Counted from the stretch's first letter, positions 52,425-62,040 are shown. The stretch: 64,000 nt of DNA from Lewinella sp. W8 (GCF_004375085.3 NZ_SNAQ03000004.1:1-64000); one strand, 5' to 3'. Program-made: numbers and translations. The notes: generated by a model from the letters alone, not told the origin.

Positions 52425-54872
52425 TTAACGACGGACTTCTGCTCCTAGTTGTTTGGTGAGCGTTCCTTCGATGGATTTCATAACCTTCTCCACCTCTTTT
52501 TCCTTCAGGGTGCGCTCATCGCTGGCCATCAAAAAGCTCACCGCGTAGCTCTTTTTGCCGGCGCCCAGCTGTTCCTCGTTTTCGTAGACGTCAAAGAGAT
52601 TCACCTCCCGCAGCAGGTTCTTCTCGGCCTTGCCGGCCAGTCGTTCCACTTCGGCAAAGGCGACGCCTTTGTCGAGCACCAACGCCAGGTCCCGGCGGAC
52701 GCTGGGGTACTTGCCCGGGGTCTGCACCTGAATGGGCTTGCGCGGAAGTACCCGCATGATGTTATCCCAGTTGAAGTCGGCGAAGAAGACGTCTTGTTTT
52801 ACGTCGGCGGTGCGCAGGTGCAGTGGATGCACGGCGCCAAAGTCCACCAGTTCCATCGGCCCCTTGTGGTACCGCAGGCCGTAGCCAAAGGTCTCGGCTG
52901 GCGCCTCGTCCGTCCGGTAGCCGTCAATACCCAACCGCTGGAGAACCAGGTTAACGGCCGATTTCAGGGTGTAGAAGCTTACTTCTCCCCCACCCTTGGG
53001 CGTGGGGTGCCAGGTTTCGGTTTGCTTCTGCCCGGTCAGCGTCAGGGTCAGGTGATTAACCTCCTTGTATTTCTCGCCCTTGAGGTGGTAGGTCCGACCG
53101 AACTCAAACAAACGCAAATCATTCTCCTTGCGGTTCTGGTTGTGGGCAACGGCCTCCAGCGCACTCATCAGCATACCCGGACGCATGATGTCCAGGTGCA
53201 CGTTGCTGGTGTTGTTGATGTAGACGAGCCCCTCCTGGCGCTGGCCTTCCTTCACCTCTCCGTAGTAGCGGCTTTCGCTCAGGGAGAGGGCCATCATCTC
53301 GTAGAAGCCGTTAGCGGCCAGCAGGTCGCCGATCAGTTCCCGGATGGCGTGGGGGTCTGGCTGGGGAGCCACCACCATCGCCGTGGTGATCATCTGCGGT
53401 TCGGGGACGTTGTTGAAGCCGTAGATGCGCAAAATTTCTTCGATGACGTCCACCTCGCGGGTCACGTCGCTCTTGTTGGTGGGAACGGCAACGGTAATGG
53501 ACGCGTCGTCGCTGGCCGTGATTTCCATCCCCATCGATTCCAGAATGCTTTGCACCTGCGCGCGCGACAAAGGCGCTCCAATCAGGTCCACCACCCGCTG
53601 ATCCCGCACCACTACTTCGAGGGGTTTGACGGGCTCGGGGTACAGGTCCAGCAGCTTACTCGTCACCTTGGCCCCAGCGACTTCCTCGAGCAGCAGCGCC
53701 GCCCGCTTGAGGGCGTAGACCGTGATGTTGGGGTCACTCCCCTTTTCGAAGACCTTGGCGGCGTCGGTCCGCAGGGTGTGTCGCATACTGCTCCGGCGGA
53801 TGGTGCCCGCCTCGAAGTGTGCGGCCTCCAGGAAGATGCGGGTCGTCTGGTCGCTAACGCCACTGTTCAGTCCGCCAAATACCCCACCAATGCACATGGG
53901 CTGGTGGTTGGCGTCGCAGATCATCAGGTCATCGGCGCTCAGGCTTCTTTCCACTTCGTCGAGGCTCAGGAACTTGGTGCCTTCCGGCAGCTTTTCCACT
54001 ACGATGCCGCCACCGCCGAACTGGTCCAGGTCGAAGGCGTGCAGCGGTTGCCCCAGCTCGTGCAACACGAAATTGGTGACGTCCACCACGTTGTTGATCG
54101 GGCGTACGCCGATGGCCAGGAGCCGCTGGCGGAGCCAGTCCGGGCTCGGAGCAATGTTCAGATTTTCAATGGTCAGACCGGCGTAGCGGGGAGCCTGGCT
54201 GGGATCCGTTACCGTGACGGGAATCGGTGCCTCGGAGCCTTCCCGAAAGGCGCTCACGTCGGGGCGACGGACCTGCACCTCGCGGTCGTGGTTCACGTTT
54301 AGGGCGGCCGCCAGATCGAAGGCCACACCCAGGTGGTTGGTGGCGTCGGAACGGTTCGGGGTGAGCCCGATCTCGTAGACGTAATCTTCCTCCAGCTCGT
54401 AGACCTCCGCGGCGGGCGTACCGGGCTCGAAGGGCTTTTCCAGCACGATGATGCCGTCCTGGTCGTCGCCCAGGCCAAGTTCGTCTTCGGCGCAGATCAT
54501 TCCGGCCGATACTTCTCCCCGGATTTTCCCCTTCTTGATTTTGAAGGGTTCTCCGTTCAGGGGGTGGAGGGTGGTGCCGACCGTGGCCACCAGCACGTGC
54601 TGGCCGCTGGCCACGTTCGGCGCTCCGCAGACGATGGACAGGGGTTCCGCTTCGCCCACGTCCACGCTGGTGAGCGAAAGGCGATCGGCGTTGGGGTGCT
54701 GGCCACATTCGAGGACGTGACCAACCACGACGCCCGCCAGGCCTCCGGGGATGGATTCCACCTTCTCCATGCCTTCCACTTCCAGGCCGGTTCCGGTCAG
54801 GATCTCGCCGACAACTTCCGGGTCAAGATCGATATCTAAATACTGGCGTAGCCAGTTCAGGGACACTTTCAT
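52425..54872 (-). CDS. pheT: Phenylalanine-tRNA ligase beta subunit
   Basis: 815 residues from the ATG at 54872. Domains in order: a tRNA-binding domain (VVVGHVLECGQHPNADRLSLTSVDVG), B3/4 and B5 domains, the catalytic-like core, and an FDX-ACB domain at the end (PSVRRDLALVLDKGVAFAEVERL). It pairs with PheS to charge tRNA-Phe. pheS is not in this window. A TACCTTTG box lies 6 bases before the start. Confidence 0.96.
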   Translation of the reverse strand: MKVSLNWLRQYLDIDLDPEVVGEILTGTGLEVEGMEKVESIPGGLAGVVVGHVLECGQHPNADRLSLTSVDVGEAEPLSIVCGAPNVASGQHVLVATVGTTLHPLNGEPFKIKKGKIRGEVSAGMICAEDELGLGDDQDGIIVLEKPFEPGTPAAEVYELEEDYVYEIGLTPNRSDATNHLGVAFDLAAALNVNHDREVQVRRPDVSAFREGSEAPIPVTVTDPSQAPRYAGLTIENLNIAPSPDWLRQRLLAIGVRPINNVVDVTNFVLHELGQPLHAFDLDQFGGGGIVVEKLPEGTKFLSLDEVERSLSADDLMICDANHQPMCIGGVFGGLNSGVSDQTTRIFLEAAHFEAGTIRRSSMRHTLRTDAAKVFEKGSDPNITVYALKRAALLLEEVAGAKVTSKLLDLYPEPVKPLEVVVRDQRVVDLIGAPLSRAQVQSILESMGMEITASDDASITVAVPTNKSDVTREVDVIEEILRIYGFNNVPEPQMITTAMVVAPQPDPHAIRELIGDLLAANGFYEMMALSLSESRYYGEVKEGQRQEGLVYINNTSNVHLDIMRPGMLMSALEAVAHNQNRKENDLRLFEFGRTYHLKGEKYKEVNHLTLTLTGQKQTETWHPTPKGGGEVSFYTLKSAVNLVLQRLGIDGYRTDEAPAETFGYGLRYHKGPMELVDFGAVHPLHLRTADVKQDVFFADFNWDNIMRVLPRKPIQVQTPGKYPSVRRDLALVLDKGVAFAEVERLAGKAEKNLLREVNLFDVYENEEQLGAGKKSYAVSFLMASDERTLKEKEVEKVMKSIEGTLTKQLGAEVRR

Positions 54873-55365
54873 AGGGCGCAAAGGTAAAAGAGGTTGACGG
54901 GATTTTTGTAATGATCCTGCTTTTGGTCCTGATCCCCGACGGACCGGCCGTAAAATCCCTCCCATCCGGCAAAAAGAATCCGGTTTGAGGGCGCGTTCCG
55001 GCGCGAAACCGGACCATTATCCCGGAAAACGATCCGGCCCCAGCGCAAAGTTGCCCGCCCGGGAACTTCTGTTTGGCACGCCCCCATTATCCTAGCCCGC
55101 TCCACCGGGAGGAAGGAGGCGCTCTGGGCGCCCCAGCCCGTCAGCGATCGGACTTTATCCGAAAACCCTTAGCAGAAAGTTAAAACCGCTTGTTACCTTA
55201 TGATTATGGACCAAAGTCCGGAATAAGTCGGCCATGATCCGGAGCTGGCGACCTATTTTTGGGGTCGCTGTTAACCTTAGGCCCTATATTGGGTTATAGC
55301 CTTTAAGGATCAGCCTCCATTTTACCCGTTCACGGATCATTTATCATCAAATCCCAGTAACTCCA
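54873..55365. other. Divergent intergenic region
   Basis: 493 bases between pheT and a T9SS gene, with no convincing gene. GC-rich near pheT and more AT-rich towards 55366. Only the promoter box of pheT was recognised. Confidence 0.4.
54879..54886 (-). promoter_or_regulatory. Promoter -7 box TACCTTTG of pheT
   Basis: Perfect TAnnTTTG match on the minus strand with only 6 bases between it and the ATG, so the mRNA would be nearly leaderless. Confidence 0.45.
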
Positions 55366-56148
55366 ATGAAAGCACGCTTACTTCTTCCTTTACTGATGCT
55401 TAGTGTTCTTGGTTTTTGTCAGGAAGAAGTGTTACGGGTGGAACCCGGAAACGTGGTGCAGGAAATCGTGGTGGACAACCTCGACGAGAGTTACCAGGAC
55501 ATGACCACCTTCGTGGTGACCAACAATTCGAGCAGGCTGATTCAGCTGGCCTACCAGCTCCGGATGGGCGAAAAGCCCCGTTCCTGGAATTACGGCATCT
55601 TCAACGGCAGCACCTCCAGCACCCCCTACCTGCTGGATCGCAGCACCAGCTCCCAGGGCAAGGCGGTGCCCCTGGCACCGGGTCAGTCGGCCACCTTCTA
55701 CATCGTCCTGGAACCCGACGGCATTTCGGGTAGCGGTCGTGCCGAGGTACTGTTCTCTGACCTGACCATCCCCGGAAGAATCCTGGCCACGGCCTCCTTC
55801 GCCACCAAGATCTTACGCCGCCCGATGCTGAATAGTAATTCCTCCAGCGCCAACGGACTGACGGAGACAACCACCACCCCGGATCGCCCCGAACCCACCA
55901 GCGTCCGGCTCTACCCCAACCCGGCCCGCGAACGCTTCTTCGTGGAAGCGCCCGCCGGAACCAAAGTTGGTCGGGTTGAAGTCTCGAATACCCTCGGGCG
56001 CCGCCTCCGCCGCTTTGACGAACCCGCGGGGGAAGATGGTTACGACATCGAGCAGCTCCCCGACGGGCTCTACCTGATTTCCATCTACGACGACCGGGGC
56101 AAAAAGCTGAAAACCCTACGGCTCCTCCACCGCCGCTTCGGCGCCTAG
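55366..56148 (+). CDS. Secreted T9SS sorting-domain protein, unknown function
   Basis: 260 residues. Signal peptide MKARLLLPLLMLSVLGFCQ. The cargo (residues 20-165) reads FVVTNNSSRLIQLAYQLRMGEKPRSW and APGQSATFYIVLEPDG, resembling an Ig-like or chaperone-like beta-sandwich. A serine-rich linker (SNSSSANGLTETTTT) leads to a type A sorting domain (VRLYPNPARERFFVEAP, IEQLPDGLYLISIYDDRGKKL). It is probably surface exposed. Confidence 0.82.
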   Translation: MKARLLLPLLMLSVLGFCQEEVLRVEPGNVVQEIVVDNLDESYQDMTTFVVTNNSSRLIQLAYQLRMGEKPRSWNYGIFNGSTSSTPYLLDRSTSSQGKAVPLAPGQSATFYIVLEPDGISGSGRAEVLFSDLTIPGRILATASFATKILRRPMLNSNSSSANGLTETTTTPDRPEPTSVRLYPNPARERFFVEAPAGTKVGRVEVSNTLGRRLRRFDEPAGEDGYDIEQLPDGLYLISIYDDRGKKLKTLRLLHRRFGA

Positions 56149-56183
56149 TGGCCCATCATTTTCCTACCTAAACTTTGCGACGT

Positions 56184-57452
56184 ATGCTTACCGTCGACCA
56201 CCAAGCCCGGATTCAGGAGAATCTAGGAAGGCTGCGCACCGCCGCCAATCACCTCAACCGGAAATCCACCCAGGAAATTAACGCCTGCCTGCTGCGGTTG
56301 GCCAGTCTGGTAGAAGCCAATATTACACCACTCCTGGCCGCTAATCGCCTGGATTTGCAGCGGATGAACCCCACCAACCCGAAATACGACCGCCTCCTCC
56401 TCAATGAGGAGCGGCTCCACGCCATCGCCGCCGACCTGCGTAAGGTGGCCGAACTGCCCAGTCCGCTGGGCCAAACCCTGGAGGATCGTACCCTGGCCAA
56501 CGGCATCCAGCTGAGTCGGGTCAGCGTTCCCATTGGGGTGGTGGGTATCGTCTTCGAATCCCGGCCCAACGTCACCTTCGACGTCTTCGCGCTGAACCTG
56601 AAGGCCGGTAACGCGACCGTCCTGAAGGGAAGCCGCGACGCCCACGACAGCAATCTCGCGATCAAAGCACTGATCGACCGGGCCCTGGCCGATACCGACC
56701 TGCCGCCCGCCTGTTACCTGGCACCCTCGGAGCGGGAAGCCCTCTCCCCCATTCTGCGGGCGGACGGCCTCGTGGACGTCATCATCCCCCGGGGAAGTCA
56801 GGGGCTGATTGACCACGTCCGGGCCAACGCCACCGTCCCCGTCATCGAAACCGGAGCCGGGATTTGCCATACCTACGTGGATGCCACTGCGAATTTGGAA
56901 TGGGCCAAGGCCATCGTCACCAACGCCAAGAGCCGGCGGGTGAGCGTCTGTAATGCGCTGGATTGTTTGCTCATCGACGAAAGCGTTGCCCCCGAGCTGC
57001 CGTACCTACTCTCTGAGCTGGGACAAACCCACCGCTGCCGGGTGCACGCCGATGCGGAGTGCCTTGAAATCCTCCGGGATGGCGGATATCCCGCAGAGCT
57101 CCTTTTTCTCGCCGACGAAGACAGCTTCGGGACCGAATTCCTCAGCATGGCCATGTCGGTCAAGACGGTATCTTCCATCGACCAGGCCATCGACCACGTC
57201 AACCACTACGGCAGCGGACACAGTGAAACCATCGTCTCGGACGATCCGGCGCACCAGCAGCGCTACCTGCGGGAAATTGACGCGGCGGTGGTGTACGTGA
57301 ACGCCAGCACCGCCTTCACCGACGGTGGCCAGTTTGAGCTGGGCGCGGAAATTGGCATCAGCACCCAGAAGCTGCACGCCCGCGGCCCGATGGGCCTCGC
57401 CGCCCTCACCAGCTACAAATGGCGGGCCGTGGGGCAGGGGCAGGTGCGATAA
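56184..57452 (+). CDS. proA: Glutamate-5-semialdehyde dehydrogenase
   Basis: 422 residues from the ATG at 56184. The aldehyde dehydrogenase fold is clear: GVVGIVFESRPNVTFDVFALNLKAGNATVLKG, then GSQGLIDHV, then the catalytic-Cys region VSVCNALDCLL, and the C-terminal TDGGQFELGAEIGISTQKLHARGPMGL. It makes glutamate semialdehyde for proline synthesis. proB and proC are not in the window. Confidence 0.95.
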   Translation: MLTVDHQARIQENLGRLRTAANHLNRKSTQEINACLLRLASLVEANITPLLAANRLDLQRMNPTNPKYDRLLLNEERLHAIAADLRKVAELPSPLGQTLEDRTLANGIQLSRVSVPIGVVGIVFESRPNVTFDVFALNLKAGNATVLKGSRDAHDSNLAIKALIDRALADTDLPPACYLAPSEREALSPILRADGLVDVIIPRGSQGLIDHVRANATVPVIETGAGICHTYVDATANLEWAKAIVTNAKSRRVSVCNALDCLLIDESVAPELPYLLSELGQTHRCRVHADAECLEILRDGGYPAELLFLADEDSFGTEFLSMAMSVKTVSSIDQAIDHVNHYGSGHSETIVSDDPAHQQRYLREIDAAVVYVNASTAFTDGGQFELGAEIGISTQKLHARGPMGLAALTSYKWRAVGQGQVR

Positions 57453-58086
57453 ATTTTTTGAGCCCACAATTAGGAGAGGTCAATTTAGATGGCTATGCCG
57501 TATCTGAAGAACTGTAGCGGGGTTCACGGCAGGCGGATAGACCTAGTTGGAATGGTGTAGAGTTGTACCTTTTCCAAGGGCGGATAGCAGGGAAAGTCCG
57601 GAACAAACCACTAGGAAAGCTGGGTGGTAGTAAATACTTTAAGCTAACACCGCAACGAGAGAAGTCTTTTTCCCGGCCTTAATTGCTGGTAGGGGGAGCG
57701 GTGCTTTTGGGCCGTGAAGCGGAATTGGTGTTTGAGCTAATACTTGGTGATTACTTGAAAAACAAGGAGTCGACAATCGATGGGTGTTCTTTGAAAAAAG
57801 CAGCGTGCAGCGAGTTTCAATTTCGTAGGCGCCAAAAGTGCCGTGAGCCCGTGAAGCCGGCAATTTAGACGGAGGGCTTTTGCGGTACTTTTGGCCGACA
57901 AAAGTACCAAACTCGCATAGCAGAAAAAATGACTGTCTTAATCCAAAATCAGTGATGAGTAGACTTCCACATCACAACTCCACCTAATGCCAAAAAGCAA
58001 TTTATTGAGTAAATACCAAGGGTTAAAATTTTATACTAACCGAAAAGTGCCTACCGGTACCTTTCGCTGCCAAACGTGTTTTCCTC
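57453..58086. other. Non-coding region between convergent genes
   Basis: 634 bases with no recognised gene. A perfect 10-bp inverted repeat lies at 57884-57908 (ggtacttttg/caaaagtacc). A segment gggaaagtccgg at 57590-57601 recalls an RNase P core motif, but the other conserved parts are missing. Mixed base composition. Confidence 0.4.
57884..57908. repeat. Perfect hairpin GGTACTTTTG / CAAAAGTACC
   Basis: 57884-57893 and 57899-57908 pair over a five-base spacer (gccga). It may be a repetitive palindrome. A related ggcgccaaaagtgccg occurs near 57829. Confidence 0.5.
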
Positions 58087-59931
58087 CTACTCCAATTCCA
58101 TCCCCCTGATTCTGCGCTTGGTACCCACCTGATCGATGGCCTCCAGGAGGCCGTCGGCCCGCTCGATTTCCCGTAGGTTGTAAAAGTTGAGGGCGAAGGA
58201 GATGCCCCAAATGATGACGATCAGCCCGAAGAGGAAGTGGTAGGTGAAGGTCTGCAGAATCACGTTGAGGTTATCAATGGCGTAATTATCGGCGTAGAAG
58301 ACCCAGTCCAGGAAGGTGAAGATGAGTCCACCCACCGTCGTATCAATGAGCCAGATGCAGGGGATGGCCATGAGCATGACCAGCAGGAAATTGCTGTAGC
58401 TGGCCACCAGATTGGTGTACACGAACTGGAAGGTCTCCCGGAAGCTTGCCTGCCCCACGTAGCCGGCGTAGGCGTAGGTCATCAGGAAGGGGAACAGGAG
58501 AAAAACCGCCAGTCCGGTCCAGGTTCCGTTGAAGGCGAAGCACAGGGCGATGCCCAGGCAGCCCAGGTAGAGAAACAGTTCGGATCGCCAGCTGGCCGGC
58601 AAGATGATGAAATCGGTGGATTTCCAGAAGACGGTATAGGCCAATCGCAACAGCCCGTAGAAACCTCCGGCGACCAGCAGCAGGTAAAAAATGGACCGGT
58701 CGCGGGAGAAGGTGCTCAGCAGTTCGTTGGCGTTGATCAGGTCGCCGATGATGAAGTCGGAGGTGAATACGTAGCGGTTTACGGATTCTCCGTTGAAGAA
58801 AGTGAAGGAGAAAAAGACGAAGGCGAGGGCGATCAGTGCCAGTCCGCCCATGACCGCTCCGATATTGCGGCGCAGGATGCTGAAGGTATCGGTGAGGTTC
58901 TCGCCGGAGGTGCGGATCATTTTCAGGGGCAGCTCTCCCTCGGGGTTGGCCGCCCGGCGGGCGGCGCCAAATTCTTCCATGGGCGGCCGGGCCGCCACGC
59001 GCCGGGGGTAGAACACGTAGTACCACAGCACGAAGGCAAAACAGAGAATGATGAACAGTAGGCGAATGGCGTCCGGCAATTCCGTGTGCCGGGTTAGGTA
59101 TCCCTCGATGAAACCCGCCATGACGAAGAGCGGGACGGTTCCCAGCATGATCTTCAGTCCGTCCCGGGCCGAATCCTTGAAGGCCTGCAGCCGGGAAAGG
59201 GTGCCGGGAAAGACCAGGCCGCTGCCCATGACTAGTCCGGCCCCGCCGGCAATCACGATGCTGCTGATTTCGATGGCCCCGTGAATCCAGATGGTGAGGA
59301 AGCTTTCCTGAAAGATGCCCTGATCGTAGAAGAAATACTGAAAGACCCCCAGCATGATGCCGTTTCGGAGCAGCTGAACGATGGTCCCCACGGCAAAAAA
59401 GGCCCCGGCAATGAAGGTGAGAAAGGCCACCATGATGTTGTTCATCGTGATGGCCAGCGACATCTCGAAGGGTGCCGTCTGTTTGTAGACCGCCATCGGG
59501 TCTCCACTTTCAATGTTCGCCCGGGTCATGTCCATATAGTACTCCCCCATGATGAGTTCCGCAAAAGCGGGGTCAATGCGGTAACTGATGACGCCAATGA
59601 GCATGGCCAGCACGAAGACGATCAACGCCAACCCCAGGGCCCGCCGACGGGCAAATACCACCCGGGGCAGCTCGTCCGTCCAGAAAGTGAAAAAGCGGGA
59701 GGTCTCTCCCCGGCGACCGCGATAAATCTGCAGAAAGGTGCGCTGTGCCAACCCGTTCAGGTAGACCCGTACGGAACGGTTGGGGTAATAGGTCCGGGAA
59801 TACGACAGGTCATCAATGGTGTGGATGTAGAGCTGCCGCAGCAGTTCGGGGTCCTGCTTTTCGTGCTCAAGCGCCCGCTCGTACTGCTTCCACTTTTTCC
59901 GGTTCTTTTTGATGAAATCGGTTTCCCGCAT
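58087..59931 (-). CDS. SpoIIM-type membrane protein fused to a second membrane domain
   Basis: 614 residues. The first 325 match the stage II sporulation protein M family: basic N-terminus, then DFIKKNRKKWKQYE, GVISYRIDPAFAELIMGEYYMDMTRANIESGDP, NNIMVAFLTFIAGAFFAVGT and the TM-rich region. After a soluble loop (MEEFGAARRAANPEGELPLK) a second set of membrane segments (about 350-600) continues, resembling DUF4013-like domains. The product lies in the inner membrane. In most genomes the two halves are separate genes or the second is absent. Substrate unknown; not linked to sporulation in this phylum. Confidence 0.75.
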   Translation of the reverse strand: MRETDFIKKNRKKWKQYERALEHEKQDPELLRQLYIHTIDDLSYSRTYYPNRSVRVYLNGLAQRTFLQIYRGRRGETSRFFTFWTDELPRVVFARRRALGLALIVFVLAMLIGVISYRIDPAFAELIMGEYYMDMTRANIESGDPMAVYKQTAPFEMSLAITMNNIMVAFLTFIAGAFFAVGTIVQLLRNGIMLGVFQYFFYDQGIFQESFLTIWIHGAIEISSIVIAGGAGLVMGSGLVFPGTLSRLQAFKDSARDGLKIMLGTVPLFVMAGFIEGYLTRHTELPDAIRLLFIILCFAFVLWYYVFYPRRVAARPPMEEFGAARRAANPEGELPLKMIRTSGENLTDTFSILRRNIGAVMGGLALIALAFVFFSFTFFNGESVNRYVFTSDFIIGDLINANELLSTFSRDRSIFYLLLVAGGFYGLLRLAYTVFWKSTDFIILPASWRSELFLYLGCLGIALCFAFNGTWTGLAVFLLFPFLMTYAYAGYVGQASFRETFQFVYTNLVASYSNFLLVMLMAIPCIWLIDTTVGGLIFTFLDWVFYADNYAIDNLNVILQTFTYHFLFGLIVIIWGISFALNFYNLREIERADGLLEAIDQVGTKRRIRGMELE

Positions 59932-60074
59932 GGGCCTAAGATACTGCGACCAGGGACATTTATTTCTCAGATAATTTAAGTGATTGTCTTGGCGACAAAG
60001 CGCAGGTGCATTGTTTTCCAGCGGGAGCCGCAGAAGTGAGCAAAATGGCCGGTATTCGCTCCCGATGCACGATC

Positions 60075-60617
60075 CTAATCTTCAAATCCTTCCTGGCTCC
60101 AACCGAAATACTCCTCGTACACCTCCCGGAGCAGGTCCTGCAGGCGCTTGCGCGCGTAGCCCTTGCGTGAGATGACCGTCTTGAGGGGTACGCCGAGGTC
60201 TTCGGCGATTTCGCGCAGCGTTTCTCCCTCCATTTCGTTGCGCACGAATACCTCCCGCTGGGCTTCTGGCAGTACGGACAGGGCCTCCTCGATTTCCTCC
60301 TGCCAGTAATCACTGTCCATCGCCTCGCCGGGGTCGGTATAGTCGGGGTCCGCATTTTCCGGAGTGAGGTCGGTAAAGGCAGGCCTTCGGGCCTGCGCCC
60401 GCAGCACGTCGGTAATCCGGTTGCGGGTCACCCGGTATAACCAGGCCCGGGGCTGGGTGATGGTCTCCTCCCGCAGCGTATTGCTCAGGGCCGTCCAGAC
60501 CTCCTGCAGGACGTCCTCCGCCGCTTCGGCGGACAGCCGCGCCCGCACGAAGGCCGCCAGTTCGTCGGCGTAATTCCCGTAGATGTCGTCCCAGATACCG
60601 GGCGTCAGATCCTGCAT
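60075..60617 (-). CDS. ECF-type RNA polymerase sigma factor
   Basis: 180 residues from the ATG at 60617. Region 2 has FVRARLSAEAAEDVLQEVWTALSNTL and RAWLYRVTRNRITDVLR; region 4 has LSVLPEAQREVFVRNEMEGETLREIAEDLGVPLKTVISRKGYARKRL. No anti-sigma gene is immediately visible. It lies divergently from the padR gene. Confidence 0.9.
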   Translation of the reverse strand: MQDLTPGIWDDIYGNYADELAAFVRARLSAEAAEDVLQEVWTALSNTLREETITQPRAWLYRVTRNRITDVLRAQARRPAFTDLTPENADPDYTDPGEAMDSDYWQEEIEEALSVLPEAQREVFVRNEMEGETLREIAEDLGVPLKTVISRKGYARKRLQDLLREVYEEYFGWSQEGFED

Positions 60618-60858
60618 ACTACCCGGAAGACGCCCGAAAACGAAAAATACTTTAAGCCCGCCGTCAGGAATAGACCGACGTTGCCGGTAAGACGACGAAA
60701 GCAACCGGAGTCCGCGCCTGACTGGGGCAACAAACCTGCAATGCTCCTCGAAGATAGTCTCAGCACCTGCTCCCCGACGCCCCGCCCGTTGCGCCGCAGA
60801 AATGTTAAGATTGGAACTAAACTTGCCAATACCTCTATTTTAGATGTATCATTGCCTT

Positions 60859-61191
60859 ATGTATTCAAAAGAACTCATCAAGGGAACCCTCCGTACGGTC
60901 GTTTTGCGGCTCCTGGACCGGGAGGGGCGCATGTACGGCTACCAAATGAGCAAGCTCGTGGAGGACATGAGTGCGGGGCAGTACAAGCTGACCGAGGGCG
61001 CGCTTTACCCCCTGCTGCACAAGCTGGTTAAAGACGGGATGCTCGTCACCGAAACGGAGACCGTCAACGGCCGTGCCCGCCGCTACTACCGCATCACCGA
61101 AGCAGGCAGGGCCGCCGCTGCCGACCGACGGGAAGAATTCCGCCGCTTTCTCCTCACCATGCGCCAGTTACTGGACCTACAACCCGAGTGA
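60859..61191 (+). CDS. PadR-family transcriptional regulator
   Basis: 110 residues from the ATG at 60859 (60844 is an alternative start). The winged helix fits PadR: IKGTLRTVVLRLLDREGRMYGYQMSKLVEDMS, LTEGALYPLLHKLVKDGML and RARRYYRITEAGR. The stop TGA (61189-61191) is one base from the ATG of the HAAS-like/M23 gene, so the two are translationally coupled. PadR proteins usually repress their own operon. Confidence 0.92.
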   Translation: MYSKELIKGTLRTVVLRLLDREGRMYGYQMSKLVEDMSAGQYKLTEGALYPLLHKLVKDGMLVTETETVNGRARRYYRITEAGRAAAADRREEFRRFLLTMRQLLDLQPE

Positions 61192-61192
61192 T

Positions 61193-61990
61193 ATGCCCAT
61201 ACTTACCGAAAAACAGGTTGCTGCGGTCCAGGCTCACCTGGCCATGGCCGGCATCAAAGCCCCCCTGCGTGAGGAACTACTGGACCACCTCTGCTGCGCC
61301 ATCGAGGAACGGATGGAAAGGGGGCAGGATTTCGAAACCGCCCTACCGGATTGCCTGCACTCCTGGCCGATCCGTCACCTGAAAAAATTACAAACCAATA
61401 TCCTCATCACCACCAAACTGAAACCTATGCTCGTTCGCTTTACCGCCACGGCCGCCGCCATGGCCGGCCTGGTCTTTCTTTCTCCCTTCTCCCTTCCTCC
61501 CGATGCCCCCATGGAGCGGGACGAGGTGTCCTTCCTCCTGGAAAACGAGTACCTTCTGGAAGAAGCCTTCGTTTTTGAGCCGCCCACCGGCAGTCCCATA
61601 CCGGGCGTTGACCTGAAGAACCCGGACAAGACCCTTACCTCCACGTTTGGGATGCGGATGCACCCCATCTTCAAGCAGAAAAGGCTCCACACGGGTATTG
61701 ACCTCAAGGCCGACATTGGCACTCCGGTGGTGGCTACCGCCAACGGGAAGGTGGTCTTCGCCGGTGAGAATGGCGACTACGGTATCTGCGTACGCATTCT
61801 CCACGACGATGGTTACGTCACCGTTTATTCCCACCTCCACCAACACGACGTGATTCGGGGGGAAGAGGTTACGCAGGGGCAGAAAATTGCTGCCGTAGGC
61901 AACACCGGTAAATCCATGGGCCCCCACCTTCACTACGAAGTGCTCAAGGACGACGTCCCCATGGACCCCCTGGCCCTCCTGGAAGAATAG
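61193..61990 (+). CDS. HAAS-like domain fused to M23 peptidase
   Basis: 265 residues. The N-terminal part (about 1-60, REELLDHLCCAIEERMERGQDF) resembles the HAAS domain that often follows PadR genes. A hydrophobic segment (PMLVRFTATAAAMAGLVFL, 79-97) comes next. The C-terminal domain is an M23/LytM peptidase with GMRMHPIF, HTGIDLKAD (H166, D170) and HLHYEV (H245, H247), so the zinc ligands are intact. It may be an inner-membrane cell-wall hydrolase under PadR control. Confidence 0.85.
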   Translation: MPILTEKQVAAVQAHLAMAGIKAPLREELLDHLCCAIEERMERGQDFETALPDCLHSWPIRHLKKLQTNILITTKLKPMLVRFTATAAAMAGLVFLSPFSLPPDAPMERDEVSFLLENEYLLEEAFVFEPPTGSPIPGVDLKNPDKTLTSTFGMRMHPIFKQKRLHTGIDLKADIGTPVVATANGKVVFAGENGDYGICVRILHDDGYVTVYSHLHQHDVIRGEEVTQGQKIAAVGNTGKSMGPHLHYEVLKDDVPMDPLALLEE

Positions 61991-62040
61991 GCCGTAAACC
62001 CCACAAAACCCCATATCTGAATACCGGAGTAGGTCTGCTC

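Noticed and set aside
57580-57700. RNase P RNA core-like string gggaaagtccgg
   Set aside because: The other conserved parts (such as acagaaa) are missing, so this is likely chance.
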